DNA from: Plumapathes pennacea
Taxonomy: Eukaryota; Cnidaria; Anthozoa; Antipatharia; Myriopathidae
DNA: 64,000 bases
Direction of reading: 5' to 3'
NCBI GenBank assembly: GCA_964036295.1
Contig: OZ038471.1
Coordinates: 11,302,184-11,366,183 of the forward strand
Below the pieces are notes generated by a model. The model saw only the letters and a list, made by a program, of their open reading frames with translations, was not told where the DNA came from and searched no databases. The position numbers were made by a program, and so were the translations under genes. Shown here in pieces: positions 20,323 to 32,717 of this stretch. Every line of letters starts with the position of its first letter. The stretch's first letter is position 1.

Positions 20323-21656
20323 GAAAAAAATTGAAAAAAAAAAAGCTTGTTGTAGGGGTCCGGGTACTCTTAAAAGTAGATATGGACATCTTCCAAGTCG
20401 TAGGTAAAGATATACGACCATTTGGGAAAACAATTTATTTTTCACTAATTTTGTGGCTTTTGCTTCCTCGGCACCCAGGCACACGGGTCGGACCTTATAA
20501 TGTGGTAGCTTGTTGAGCTAGCTCAGAGCTGAAATCGCGTTGGGTTAGCATGGTCGGCGGCACTGTGAAAGTATGACCGTTTAACGTGGCGTACTACGAT
20601 TGCGTTCGTGCTGGCTGTGTTCTGCCGATTGAGAAAGGTCCTTTCGACCAGTGGTGAAAGGCAAAGAAGAGTTTGGTGTTGTACCTGTATATGCCTGTAA
20701 GGCAAACCAAGTGTATGTTCGATGGCACAGCTCGAGGTTTGTTCTGAGGTCGGTGTTGGCTGGCCGCCCGCTGTGAATGGCCCTTTGTCTGGGTCGAAGC
20801 GTGGAAGGCCAGTTCTTCCCGGCTAAGGGAATGCCAAGACGTGGCAAAGATGTCAGCCCTATCGACCGCTGGCTGCCCGGGAGGGCGGATAAGACGGATC
20901 AGAGGGATATTGAGAGAAACTGGTGAAGAAACAATCGGGTGCTTCTGAGTATTCGCCCGGGCGTCTAGTGTGTTCAAAAAAAATTGAAAAAAAAAAGCTT
21001 GTTGGATGGGTCCGGGTATTCTTAAAAGTAGATATGGACATCTTCCAGGTCGTAGGGGAAGATATACGACCATTTGGGAAAACAATTTATTTTTCACTTA
21101 TTTTGTGGCTTTTGCTTCGTCGGCACCCAGGCACACGGGTCGGACCTTATAATCTGGTAGCTTGTTGAGCTAGCTCAGAGCTGAAATCGCGTTGGGTTAG
21201 CATGGTCGGCGGCACTGTGAAAGTATGACCGTTTAACGTGGCGTACTACGATTGCGTTCGTGCTGGCTGTGTTCTGCCGATTGAGAAAGGTCCTTTCGAC
21301 CAATGGTGAAAGGCAAAGAAGAGTTTGGTGTTGTACCTGTATATGCCTGTAAGGCAAACCAAGTGTATGTTCGATGGCAAAGCTCGAGGTTTGTCCTGAG
21401 GTCGGTGTTGGCTGGCCGCCCGCTGTGAATGGCCCTTTGTCTGGGTCGAAGTGTGGAAGGCCAGTTCTTCCCGGCTAAGGGAATGCCAAGACGTGGCAAA
21501 TATGTTACCCATATCGACCGCTGGCTGCCCGGGAGGGCGGTTAGGACGGATCGGAGGGATATTGAGAGAAACTGGTGAAGAAACACTCGGTTGCTTCTGA
21601 GTATTCGCCGGGCGTCCAGTCTGTTCCAAGAGAGCGGCCCGGGGTAGGTAAACAGT
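20323..21656 (+). repeat. Spacer with a 652-bp internal tandem duplication
   Basis: The segment from the A-rich tract (gaaaaaaattgaaaaaaa, 20323) to about 20974 is repeated from about 20975. The join lies within gcgtctagtgtgttcaaaaa. This makes the distance between copies 2 and 3 2147 bp instead of about 1490. Confidence 0.8.
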
Positions 21657-22318
21657 TATCTGGTTGATCATGCAACTAGTTATATGCTTGTATCAAAGAT
21701 CCATTACTTTGTTGGAGTTCTAAGCTAGTGGTGTCAGACAAGTTACCAAATGGTAAATGGTTTGTGGCAGAGAAGCGTTCATAGCGACGTTGCTTTTTGA
21801 ATCCTTTGATGTCGGCTCTTTCTATGATTGGGAAGCAGAATGCGGCAAGTGTTGGATTGATCACCCATCAGTAATGAACGGGAACTGGGTTTAGACCGTC
21901 GTGAGACCGGTCAGTTTTACCCTAGTGAAGAAAGATTGTTGGAATAGTAACTATGCTGAATATAAGAGGAAGCGCAGATTCAGGCAATTGGCATTTGTAC
22001 TTGGCTGAAAAGCCAATAGTGCGAAGCCACCATCTGTTTGGATTATGACTGAACGCCTCTAAGTCAAAATGCGTGCTAGAAGTAATAATTATTATCTTCA
22101 GCTGTTCTCAGGCGAACAAGGATAGAGGTTGCGGTTTCATCTTTTCCAATGTGTAAGGGGAGAGAATAACCTCCGATGCACTATCCAGACCAAAAGCTAA
22201 AACTTCTGCAGGTAGATGTTTTGCAGATGACTTAAATAGAGAACGGGATACTGTAAGTTGTAGGGTAGCCTTGTTGCTACAATCTTCTGAGACTTAGCCT
22301 CTGTTTTAAGATTTGTTC
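21657..22318 (+). pseudogene. Chimeric 18S/28S rRNA pseudogene, copy 3 (alpha)
   Basis: Alpha form: taactatgctgaat followed by ataagaggaagc. It shares cagacaag with copy 4 only. It is preceded by the duplicated spacer. Confidence 0.88.
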
Positions 22319-23139
22319 ATTTTTTAAGTGACTGACAAGATCCTCCTTGGCTTTGGAGACTTGGAAGAAGTTAGGGAAAATTTCTCAAGTGTCCAGAAGC
22401 GAGGAGGATGATGGCAAAGGAGAGCGGCGCCGGTTTTGGTACTTCCCTTTGGACAGCAATGGACACTTAGAAAAAATTAGAAAAAAAACTTGTTGGATAG
22501 GTCCGGGTACTCTTAAAAGTAGATATGGACATCTTCCAAGTCGTAGGTAAAGATATACGATCATTTGGGAAAACAATTTATTTTTCACTTATTTTGTGGA
22601 TTTTGCTTCCTCGGCACCCAGGCACACGGGTCGGACCTTATAATGTGGGAGTTTGTTGAGCTAGCTCAGACCTGAAAGCGCGTTGGGATAGCATGGTCGG
22701 CGGCACTGTGAGAGTATGACCGTTTAACGTGGCGTACTACGATTGCGTTCGTGCTGGCTGTGTTCTGCCGATTGAGAAACGTCCTTTCGACCAGTGGTGA
22801 AAGGCAAAGAAGTGTTTGGTGTTGTACCTGTATATGCCTGTAAGGCAAACCAAGTGTGAGTCCGAAGGCACAGCTCGAAGTTTGTCCTGAAGTCGGTGTT
22901 GGGTGGCCGCCCGCTGTGAATGGCCCTTTGTCTGGGTCGAAGCGTGGAAGGCCAGTTCTTCTCGGCTAAGGGAATGCCAAGACGTGGAAAAGATGTCAGC
23001 CCTATCGACCGCTGGCTGCCCGGGAGGGCGGTTAGGACGGATATTAAGAGAAACTGGTGAAGAAACACTGGGGTGCTTCTGAGTATTCGCCCGGGCGTCC
23101 AGTCTGTTCCAAGAGAGCGGCCCGGGGTAGGTAAACAGT

Positions 23140-23801
23140 TATCTGGTTGATCATGCAACTAGTTATATGCTTGTATCAAAGATCCATTACTTTGTTGGAG
23201 TTCTAAGCTAGTGGTGTCAGACAAGTTACCAAATGGTAAATGGTTTGTGGCAGAGAAGCGTTCATAGCGACGTTGCTTTTTGAATCCTTTGATGTCGGCT
23301 CTTTCTATGATTGGGAAGCAGAATGCGGCAAGTGTTGGATTGATCACCCATCAGTAATGAACGGGAACTGGGTTTAGACCGTCGTGAGACCGGTCAGTTT
23401 TACCCTAGTGAAGAAAGATTGTTGGAATAGTAACTATGCTGAATATAAGAGGAAGCGCAGATTCAGGCAATTGGCATTTGTACTTGGCTGAAAAGCCAAT
23501 AGTGCGAAGCCACCATCTGTTTGGATTATGACTGAACGCCTCTAAGTCAAAATGCGTGCTAGAAGTAATAATTATTATCTTCAGCTGTTCTCAGGCGAAC
23601 AAGGATAGAGGTTGCGGTCTCATCTTTTCCAATGTGTAAGGGGAGAGAATAACCTCCGATGTACTATCCAGACCAAAAGCTAAAACTTCTGCAGGTAGAT
23701 GTTTTGCAGATGACTTAAATAGAGAACGGGATACTGTAAGTTGTAGGGTAGCCTTGTTGCTACAATCTTCTGAGACTTAGCCTCTGTTTTAAGATTTGTT
23801 C
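23140..23801 (+). pseudogene. Chimeric 18S/28S rRNA pseudogene, copy 4 (alpha, reference copy)
   Basis: 18S-like part 23140–23183 matches 38 of 44 positions of the canonical 18S start with no gaps. The 28S part begins at gatcc (23181), sharing GAT with the 18S end. The peptidyl-transferase segment reads accaaatggtaaatgg against canonical accacagggataactgg, one base shorter. 28S homology ends near aagatttgttc (23801). Confidence 0.9.
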
Positions 23802-24631
23802 ATTTTTTAAGTGACTGACAAGATCCTCCTTGGCTTTGGAGACTTGGAAGAAGTTAGGGAAAATTTCTCAAGTGTCCAGAAGCGAGGAGGATGATGGCAA
23901 AGGAGAGCGGCGCCGGTTTTGGTACTTCCCTTTGGACAGCAATGGACACTTAGAAAAATTTAGAAAAAAAACTTGTTGGATAGGTCCGGGTACTCTTAAA
24001 AGTAGATATGGACATCATCCAAGTCGTAGGTAAAGATATACGACCATTAGGGAAAACAATTTACTTTTCACTTATTTTGTGGATTTTGCTTCCTCGGCAC
24101 CCAGGTACACGTTTCGGACCTTGTAATGTGGGAGCTTGTTGAGCGAGGTCAGACCTGAAACCGCGTTGGGTTAGCATGGTCGGCGGCACTGTGAGAGTAT
24201 GACCGTTTAACGTGGTGTACTACGATTGCGTTCGTGCTGGCTGTGTTCTGCCGATTGAGAAACGTCCTTTCGACCAGTGGTGAAAGGCAAAGAAGAGTTT
24301 GGTGTTGTACCTGTATATGCCTGTAAGGCAAACCAAGTGTGAGTCGGAAGGCACAGCTCGAAGTTTGTCCTGAGGTCGGTGTTGGCTGGCCGCCCCCTGT
24401 GAATGGCCCTTTGTCTGGGTCTAAGCGTGGAAGGCCAGTTCTTCTCGGCTAAGGGAATGCCAAGACGTGGAAAAGATGTCAGCCCTATCGACCGCTGGCT
24501 GCCCGGGAGGGCGGTTAGGACGGATCGGAGGGATATTGATAAAAACTGGTGAAGAAACACTCGAGTGCTTCTGAGTATTCGCCCGGGCGTCCAGTCTGTT
24601 CCAAGAGAGCGGCCCGGGGTAGGTAAACAGT
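23802..24631 (+). other. Representative spacer of the array unit (IGS/ETS-like)
   Basis: It runs from the 28S end to the next 18S start. Order: a segment around ggctttggagacttggaaga; an A-rich tract (gaaaaatttagaaaaaaaac); ggtccgggtactcttaaaag; a T-rich tract; then a GC-richer half (cggcacccagg onwards) that ends gtaggtaaacagt before 18S. By position the last part corresponds to the 5' external transcribed spacer, so the RNA polymerase I start may lie inside the unit. No promoter motif can be confirmed by eye. The minus strand carries frames of 144–163 codons in most copies. Confidence 0.6.
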
Positions 24632-25291
24632 TATCTGGTTGATCATGCAACTAGATATATGCTTGTATCAAAGATCCATTACTTTGTTGGAGTTCTAAGC
24701 TAGTGGTGTCAGAAAAGTTACGAAATGGTAAATGGTTTGTGGCAGAGAAGCGTTCATAGCGACGTTGCTTTTTGAATCCTTTGATGTCGGCTCTTTCTAT
24801 GATTGGGAAGCAGAATGCGGCAAGTGTTGGATTGATCACCCATCAGTAATGAACGGGAACTGGGTTTAGACCGTCGTGAGACGGGTCAGTTTTACCCTAG
24901 TGAAGAAAGATTGTTGGAATAGTAACTGCTGAATATAAGAGTTAGCGCAGATTCAGGCAATTGGCATTTGTACTTGGCTGAAAAGCCAATAGTGCGAAGC
25001 CACCATCTGTTTGGATTTTGACTGAACGCCTCTAAGTCAAAATGCGTGCTAGAAGTAACAATTATTATCTTCAGCTGTTCTCAGGCGAACAAGGATAGAG
25101 GTTGCGGTCTCATCTTTTCCAATATGTAAGGGGAGAGAATAGCCTGCGATGTACTATCCAGACCAAAAGCTAAAACTTCTGCAGGTAGATGTTTTGCAGA
25201 TGACTTAAAAAGAGGACGGGATACTGTAAGTTGTAGGGTAGCCTTGTTGCTACAATCTTCTGAGACTTAGCCTCTGTTTTAAGATTTGTTC
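24632..25291 (+). pseudogene. Chimeric rRNA pseudogene, copy 5 (beta, A spacer before it)
   Basis: Beta form: taactgctgaat (AT lost) and ataagagttagc. It is preceded by a type A spacer (gatcggagggatattgat). Confidence 0.88.
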
Positions 25292-26112
25292 ATTTTATAA
25301 GTGACTGACAAGATCCTCCTTGGCTTTGGAGACTTGGAAGAAATTAGGGAAATTTTCTCAAGTGTCCAGAAGCGAGGAGGATGATGGCAAAGGAGAGCGG
25401 CGCCGGTTTTGGTACTTCCCTTTGGACAGCAATGGACACTTAGAAAAAATTAGAAAAAAAACTTGTTGGATAGGTCCGGGTACTCTTAAAAGTAGATATG
25501 GACATCATCCAAGTCGTAGGTAAAGATATACGACCATTAGGGAAAACAATTTACTTTTCACTTATTTTGTGGATTTTGCTTGCTCGGCACCCAGGTACAC
25601 GTTTCGCACCTTGTAATGTGGGAGCTTGTTGAGCGAGGTCAGACCTGAAACCGCGTTGGGTTAGCATGGTCGGCGGCACTGTGAAAGTATGACCGTTTAA
25701 CGTGGCGTACTACGATTGCGTTCGTGCTGGCTGTGTTCTGCCGATTGAGAAACGTCCTTTCGACCAGTAGTGAAAGGCAAAGAAGTGTTTGGTGTTGTAC
25801 CTGTATATGCCTGTAAGGCAAACCAAGTGTGAGTCCGAAGGCACAGCTCGAAGTTTGTCCTGAAGTCGGTGTTGGCTGGCCGCCCGCTGTGAATGGCCCT
25901 TTGTCTGGGTCGAAGCGTGGAAGGCCAGTTCTTCCCGGCTAAGGGAATGCCAAGACGTGGAAAAGATGTCAGCCCTATCGACCGCTGGCTGCCCGGGAGG
26001 GCGGTTAGGACGGATATTAAGAGAAATTGGTGAAGAAACACTGGGGTGCTTCTGAGTATTCGCCCGGGCGTCCAGTCTGTTCCAAGAGAGCGGCCCGGGG
26101 TAGGTAAACAGT

Positions 26113-26774
26113 TATCTGGTTGATCATGCAACTAGTTATATGCTTGTATCAAAGATCCACTACTTTGTTGGAGTTCTAAGCTAGTGGTGTCAGAAAAGTT
26201 ACGAAATGGTAAATGGTTTGTGGCAGAGAAGCGTTCATAGCGACGTTGCTTTTTGAATCCTTTGATGTCGGCTCTTTCTATGATTGGGAAGCAGAATGCG
26301 GCAAGTGTTGGATTGATCACCCATCAGTAATGAAGGGGAACTGGGTTTAGACCGTCGTGAGACCGGTCAGTTTTACCCTAGTAAAGAAAGATTGTTGGAA
26401 TAGTAACTATGCTGAATATAAGAGGAAGCGCAGATTCAGGCAATTGGCATTTGTACTTGGCTGAAAAGCCAATAGTGCGAAGCCACCATCTGTTTGGATT
26501 ATGACTGAACGCCTCTAAGTCAAAATGCGTGCTAGAAGTAACAATTATTATCTTCAGCTGTTCTCAGGCGAACAAGGATAGAGGTTGCAGTCTCATCTTT
26601 TCCAATATGTAAGGGGAGAGAATAGCCTGCGATGTACTATCCAGACCAAAAGCTAAAACTTCTGCAGGTAGATGTTTTGCAGATGACTTAAAAAGAAGAC
26701 GGGATACTGTAAGTTGTAGGGTAGCCTTGTTGCTACAATCTTCTGAGACTTAGCCTCTGTTTTAAGATTTGTTC
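26113..26774 (+). pseudogene. Chimeric rRNA pseudogene, copy 6 (alpha, B spacer before it)
   Basis: Alpha form in the 28S part. The spacer before it is type B (ggatattaagagaaa, 9 bp shorter than A). Confidence 0.88.
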
Positions 26775-27594
26775 ATTTTATAAGTGACTGACAAGATCCT
26801 CCTTGGCTTTGGAGACTTGGAAGAAATTAGGGAAATTTTCTCAAGTGTCCAGAAGCGAGGAGGATGATGGCAAAGGAGAGCGGCGCCGGTTTTGGTACTT
26901 CCCTTTGGACAGCAATGGACACTTAGAAAAAATTAGAAAAAAAACTTGTTGGATAGGTCCGGGTACTCTTAAAAGTAGATATGGACATCATCCAAGTCGT
27001 AGGTAAAGATATACGACCATTAGGGAAAACAATTTACTTTTCACTTATTTTGTGGATTTTGCTTCCTCGGCACCCAGGTACACGTTTCGGACCTTGTAAT
27101 GTGGGAGCTTGTTGAGCGAGGTCAGACCTGAAACCGCGTTGGGTTAGCATGGTCGGCGGCACTGTGAGAGTATGACCGTTTAACGTGGCGTATACGATTG
27201 CGCTCGTGCTGGCTGTGTTCTGCCGATTGAGAAACGTCCTTTCGACCAATGGTGAAAGGCAAAGAAGTGTTTGGTGTTGTACCTGTATATGCCTGTAAGG
27301 CAAACCAAGTGTGAGTCCGAAGGCACAGCTCGAAGTTTGTCCTGAAGTCGGTGTTGGCTGGCCGCCCCCTGTGAATGGCCGTTTGTCTGGGTCGAAGCGT
27401 GGAAGGCCAGCTCTTCCCGGCTAAGGGAATGCCAAGACGTGGAAAAGATGTCAGCCCTATCGATCGCTGGCTGCCCGGGAGGGCGGTTAGGACGGATATT
27501 GAGAGAAACTGGTGAAGAAACACTGGTGTGCTTCTGAGTATTCGCCCGGGCGTCCAGTCTGTTCCAAGAGAGCGGCCCGGGGTAGGTAAACAGT

Positions 27595-28254
27595 TATCTG
27601 GTTGATCATGCAACTAGTTATATGCTTGTATCAAAGATCCATTACTTTTTTGGAGTTCTAGGCTAGTGGTGTCAGAAAAGTTACCAAATGGTAAATGGTT
27701 TGTGGCAGAGAAGCGTTCATAGCGACGTTGCTTTTTGAATCCTTTGATGTCGGCTCTTTCTATGATTGGGAAGCAGAATGCGGCAAGTGTTGGATTGATC
27801 ACCCATCAGTAATGAAGGGGAACTGGGTTTAGACCGTCGTGAGACGGGTCAGTTTTACCCTAGTGAAGAAAGATTGTTGGAATAGTAACTGCTGAATATA
27901 AGAGTTAGCGCAGATTCAGGCAATTGGCATTTGTACTTGGCTGAAAAGCCAATAGTGCGAAGCCACCATCTGTTTGGATTTTGACTGAACGCCTCTAAGT
28001 CAAAATGCGTGCTAGAAGTAACAATTATTATCTTCAGCTGTTCTCAGGCGAACAAGGATAGAGGTTGCGGTCTCATCTTTTCCAATATGTAAGGGGAGAG
28101 AATAGCCTGCGATGTACTATCCAGACCAAAAGCTAAAACTTCTGCAGGTAGATGTTTTGCAGATGACTTAAAAAGAGGACGGGATACTGTAAGTTGTAGG
28201 GTAGCCTTGTTGCTACAATCTTCTGAGACTTAGCCTCTGTTTTAAGATTTGTTC
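27595..28254 (+). pseudogene. Chimeric rRNA pseudogene, copy 7 (beta, B spacer before it)
   Basis: Beta form. The preceding spacer is a B variant with gtggcgtatacgattgcgc and cagctcttcccgg, also seen before copies 11 and 18. Confidence 0.88.
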
Positions 28255-29084
28255 ATTTTATAAGTGACTGACAAGATCCTCCTTGGCTTTGGAGACTTGG
28301 AAGAAATTAGGGAAATTTTCTCAAGTGTCCAGAAGCGAGGAGGATGATGGCAAAGGAGAGCGGCGCCGGTTTTGGTACTTCCCTTTGGACAGCAATGGAC
28401 ACTTAGAAAAAATTAGAAAAAAAACTTGTTGGATAGGTCCGGGTACTCTTAAAAGTAGATATGGACATCATCCAAGTCGTAGGTAAAGATATACGACCAT
28501 TAGGGAAAACAATTTACTTTTCACTTATTTTGTGGATTTTGCTTCCTCGGCACCCAGGTACACGTTTCGGACCTTGTAATGTGGGAGCTTGTTGAGCGAG
28601 GTCAGACCTGAAACCGCGTTGGGTTAGCATGGTCGGCGGCACTGTGAGAGTATGACCGTTTAACGTGGTGTACTACGATTGCGTTCGTGCTGGCTGTGTT
28701 CTGCCGATTGAGAAACGTCCTTTCGACCAGTGGTGAAAGGCAAAGAAGTGTTTGGTGTTGTACCTGTATATGCCTGTAAGGCAAACCAAGTGTGAGTCGG
28801 AAGGCACAGCTCGAAGTTTGTCCTGAGGTCGGTGTTGGCTGGCCGCCCCCTGTGAATGGCCCTTTGTCTGGGTCTAAGCGTGGAAGGCCAGTTCTTCTCG
28901 GCTAAGGGAATGCCAAGACGTGGAAAAGATGTCAGCCCTATCGACCGCTGGCTGCCCGGGAGGGCGGTTAGGACGGATCGGAGGGATATTGAGAAAAACT
29001 GGTGAAGAAACACTCGAGTGCTTCTGAGTATTCGCCCGGGCGTCCAGTCTGTTCCAAGAGAGCGGCCCGGGGTAGGTAAACAGT

Positions 29085-29744
29085 TATCTGGTTGATCATG
29101 CAACTAGTTATATGCTTGTATCAAAGATCCATTACTTTGTTGGAGTTCTAGGCTAGTGGTGTCAGAAAAGTTACCAAATGGTAAATGGTTTGTGGCAGAG
29201 AAGCGTTCATAGCGACGTTGCTTTTTGAATCCTTTGATGTCGGCTCTTTCTATGATTGGGAAGCAGAATGCGGCAAGTGTTGGATTGATCACCCATCAGT
29301 AATGAAGGGGAACTGGGTTTAGACCGTCGTGAGACGGGTCAGTTTTACCCTAGTGAAGAAAGATTGTTGGAATAGTAACTGCTGAATATAAGAGTTAGCG
29401 CAGATTCAGGCAATTGGCATTTGTACTTGGCTGAAAAGCCAATAGTGCGAAGCCACCATCTGTTTTGATTTTGACTGAACGCCTCTAAGTCAAAATGCGT
29501 GCTAGAAGTAACAATTATTATCTTCAGCTGTTCTCAGGCGAACAAGGATAGAGGTTGCGGTCTCATCTTTTCCAATATGTAAGGGGAGAGAATAGCCTGC
29601 GATGTACTATCCAGACCAAAAGCTAAAACTTCTGCAGGTAGATGTTTTGCAGATGACTTAAAAAGAGGACGGGATACTGTAAGTTGTAGGGTAGCCTTGT
29701 TGCTACAATCTTCTGAGACTTAGCCTCTGTTTTAAGATTTGTTC
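29085..29744 (+). pseudogene. Chimeric rRNA pseudogene, copy 8 (beta, A spacer before it)
   Basis: Beta form with the private variant ctgttttgattttgactg (29460), shared only with copy 18, 14,833 bp away. Confidence 0.88.
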
Positions 29745-30565
29745 ATTTTATAAGTGACTGACAAGATCCTCCTTGGCTTTGGAGACTTGGAAGAAATTAG
29801 GGAAATTTTCTCAAGTGTCCAGAAGCGAGGAGGATGATGGCAAAGGAGAGCGGCGCCGGTTTTGGTACTTCCCTTTGGACAGCAATGGACACTTAGAAAA
29901 AATTTGAAAAAAAACTTGTTGGATGGGTCCGGGTACTCTTAAAAGTAGATATGGACATCATCCAAGTCGTAGGTAAAGATATACGACCATTAGGGAAAAC
30001 AATTTACTTTTCACTTATTTTGTGGATTTTGCTTCCTCGGCACCCAGGTACACGTTTCGGACCTTGTAATGTGGGAGCTTGTTGAGCGAGGTCAGACCTG
30101 AAACCGCGTTGGGTTAGCATGGTCGGCGGCACTGTGAGAGTAAGACCGTTTAACGTGGCGTACTACGACTGCGTTCGTGCTGGCTGTGTTCTGCCGATTG
30201 AGAAACGTCCTTTCGACCAGTGGTGAAAGGCAAAGAAGTGTTTGGTGTTGTACCTGTATATGCCTGTAAGGCAAACCAAGTGTGAGTCCGAAGGCACAGC
30301 TCGGAGTTTGTCCTGAAGTCGGTGTTGGCTGGCCGCCCGCTGTGAATGGCCGTTTGTCTGGGTCGAAGCGTGGAAGGCCAGTTCTTCCCGGCTAAGGGAA
30401 TGCCAAGACGTGGAAAAGATGTCAGCCCTATCGACCGCTGGCTGCCCGGGAGGGCGGTTAGGACGGATATTAAGAGAAACTGGTGAAGAAACACTGGGGT
30501 GCTTCTGAGTATTCGCCCGGGCGTCCAGTCTGTTCCAAGAGAGCGGCCCGGGGTAGGTAAACAGT

Positions 30566-31227
30566 TATCTGGTTGATCATGCAACTAGTTATATGCTTGT
30601 ATCAAAGATCCATTACTTTGTTGGGGTTCTAAGCTAGTGGTGTCAGAAAAGTTACCAAATGGTAAATGGTTTGTGGCAGAGAAGCGTTCATAGCGACGTT
30701 GCTTTTTGAATCCTTTGATGTCGGCTCTTTCTAAGATTGGGAAGCAGAATGCGGCAAGTGTTGGATTGATCACCCATCAGTAATGAACGGGAACTGGGTT
30801 TAGACCGTCGTGAGACCGGTCAGTTTTACCCTAGTGAAGAAAGATTGTTGGAATAGTAACTATGCTGAATATAAGAGGAAGCGCAGATTCAGGCAATTGG
30901 CATTTGTACTTGGCTGAAAAGCCAATAGTGCGAAGCCACCATCTGTTTGGATTATGACTGAACGCCTCTAAGTCAAAATGCGTGCTAGAAGTAATAATTA
31001 TTATCTTCAGCTGTTCTCAGGCGAACAAGGATAGAGGTTGCGGTCTCATCTTTTCCAATATGTAAGGGGAGAGAATAACCTCCGATGTACTATCCAGACC
31101 AAAAGCTAAAACTTCTGCAGGTAGATGTTTTGCAGATGACTTAAAAAGAGGACGGGATACTGTAAGTTGTAGGGTAGCCTTGTTGCTACAATCTTCTGAG
31201 ACTTAGCCTCTGTTTTAAGATTTGTTC
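30566..31227 (+). pseudogene. Chimeric rRNA pseudogene, copy 9 (alpha, B spacer before it)
   Basis: Alpha form. Private changes include ttggggttctaag near its start and tttgttcgattttta at its end. Confidence 0.88.
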
Positions 31228-32057
31228 GATTTTTATGTGACTGACAAGATCCTCCTTGGCTTTGGAGACTTGGAAGAAATTAGGGAAATTTTCTCAAGTG
31301 TCCAGAAGCGAGGAGGATGATGGCAAAGGAGAGCGGCGCCGGTTTTGGTACTTCCCTTTGGACAGCAATGGACACTTAGAAAAAATTAGAAAAAAAACTT
31401 GTTGGATAGGTCCGGGTACTCTTAAAAGTAGATATGGACATCATCCAAGTCGTAGGTAAAGATATACGACCATTAGGGAAAACAATTTACTTTTCACTTA
31501 TTTTGTGGATTTTGCTTCCTCGGCACCCAGGTACACGTTTCGGACCTTGTAATGTGGGAGCTTGTTGAGCGAGGTCAGACCTGAAACCGCGTTGGGTTAG
31601 CATGGTCGGCGGCACTGTGAGAGTATGACCGTTTAACGTGGTGTACTACGATTGCGTTCGTGCTGGCTGTGTTCTGCCGATTGAGAAACGTCCTTTCGAC
31701 CAGTGGTGAAAGGCAAAGAAGAGTTTGGTGTTGTACCTGTATATGCCTGTAAGGCAAACCAAGTGTGAGTCGGAAGGCACAGCTCGAAGTTTGTCCTGAG
31801 GTCGGTGTTGGCTGGCCGCCCCCTGTGAATGGCCCTTTGTCTGGGTCTAAGCGTGGAAGGCCAGTTCTTCTCGGCTAAGGGAATGCCAAGACGTGGAAAA
31901 GATGTCAGCCCTATCGACCGCTGGCTGCCCGGGAGGGCGGTTAGGACGGATCGGAGGGATATTGATAAAAACTGGTGAAGAAACACTCGAGTGCTTCTGA
32001 GTATTCGCCCGGGCGTCCAGTCTGTTCCAAGAGAGCGGCCCGGGGTAGGTAAACAGT

Positions 32058-32717
32058 TATCTGGTTGATCATGCAACTAGATATATGCTTGTATCAAAGA
32101 TCCATTACTTTGTTGGAGTTCTAAGCTAGTGGTGTCAGAAAAGTTACCAAATGGTAAATGGTTTGTGGCAGAGAAGCGTTCATAGCGACGTTGCTTTTTG
32201 AATCCTTTGATGTCGGCTCTTTCTATGATTGGGAAGCAGAATGCGGCAAGTGTTGGATTGATCACCCATCAGTAATGAAGGGGAACTGGGTTTAGACCGT
32301 CGTGAGACGGGTCAGTTTTACCCTAGTGAAGAAAGATTGTTGGAATAGTAACTGCTGAATATAAGAGTTAGCGCAGATTCAGGCAATTGGCATTTGTACT
32401 TGGCTGAAAAGCCAATAGTGCGAAGCCACCATCTGTTTGGATTATGACTGAACGCCTCTAAGTCAAAATGCGTGCTAGAAGTAACAATTATTATCTTCAG
32501 CTGTTCTCAGGCGAACAAGGATAGAGGTTGCAGTCTCATCTTTTCCAATATGTAAGGGGAGAGAATAGCCTGCGATGTACTATCCAGACCAAAAGCTAAA
32601 ACTTCTGCAGGTAGATGTTTTGCAGATGACTTAAAAAGAGGACGGGATACTGTAAGTTGTAGGGTAGCCTTGTTGCTACAATCTTCTGAGACTTAGCCTC
32701 TGTTTTAAGATTTGTTC
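32058..32717 (+). pseudogene. Chimeric rRNA pseudogene, copy 10 (beta, A spacer before it)
   Basis: Beta form. The 18S start carries caactagatatatgc, shared with other A-preceded copies (5, 15, 17). Confidence 0.88.
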
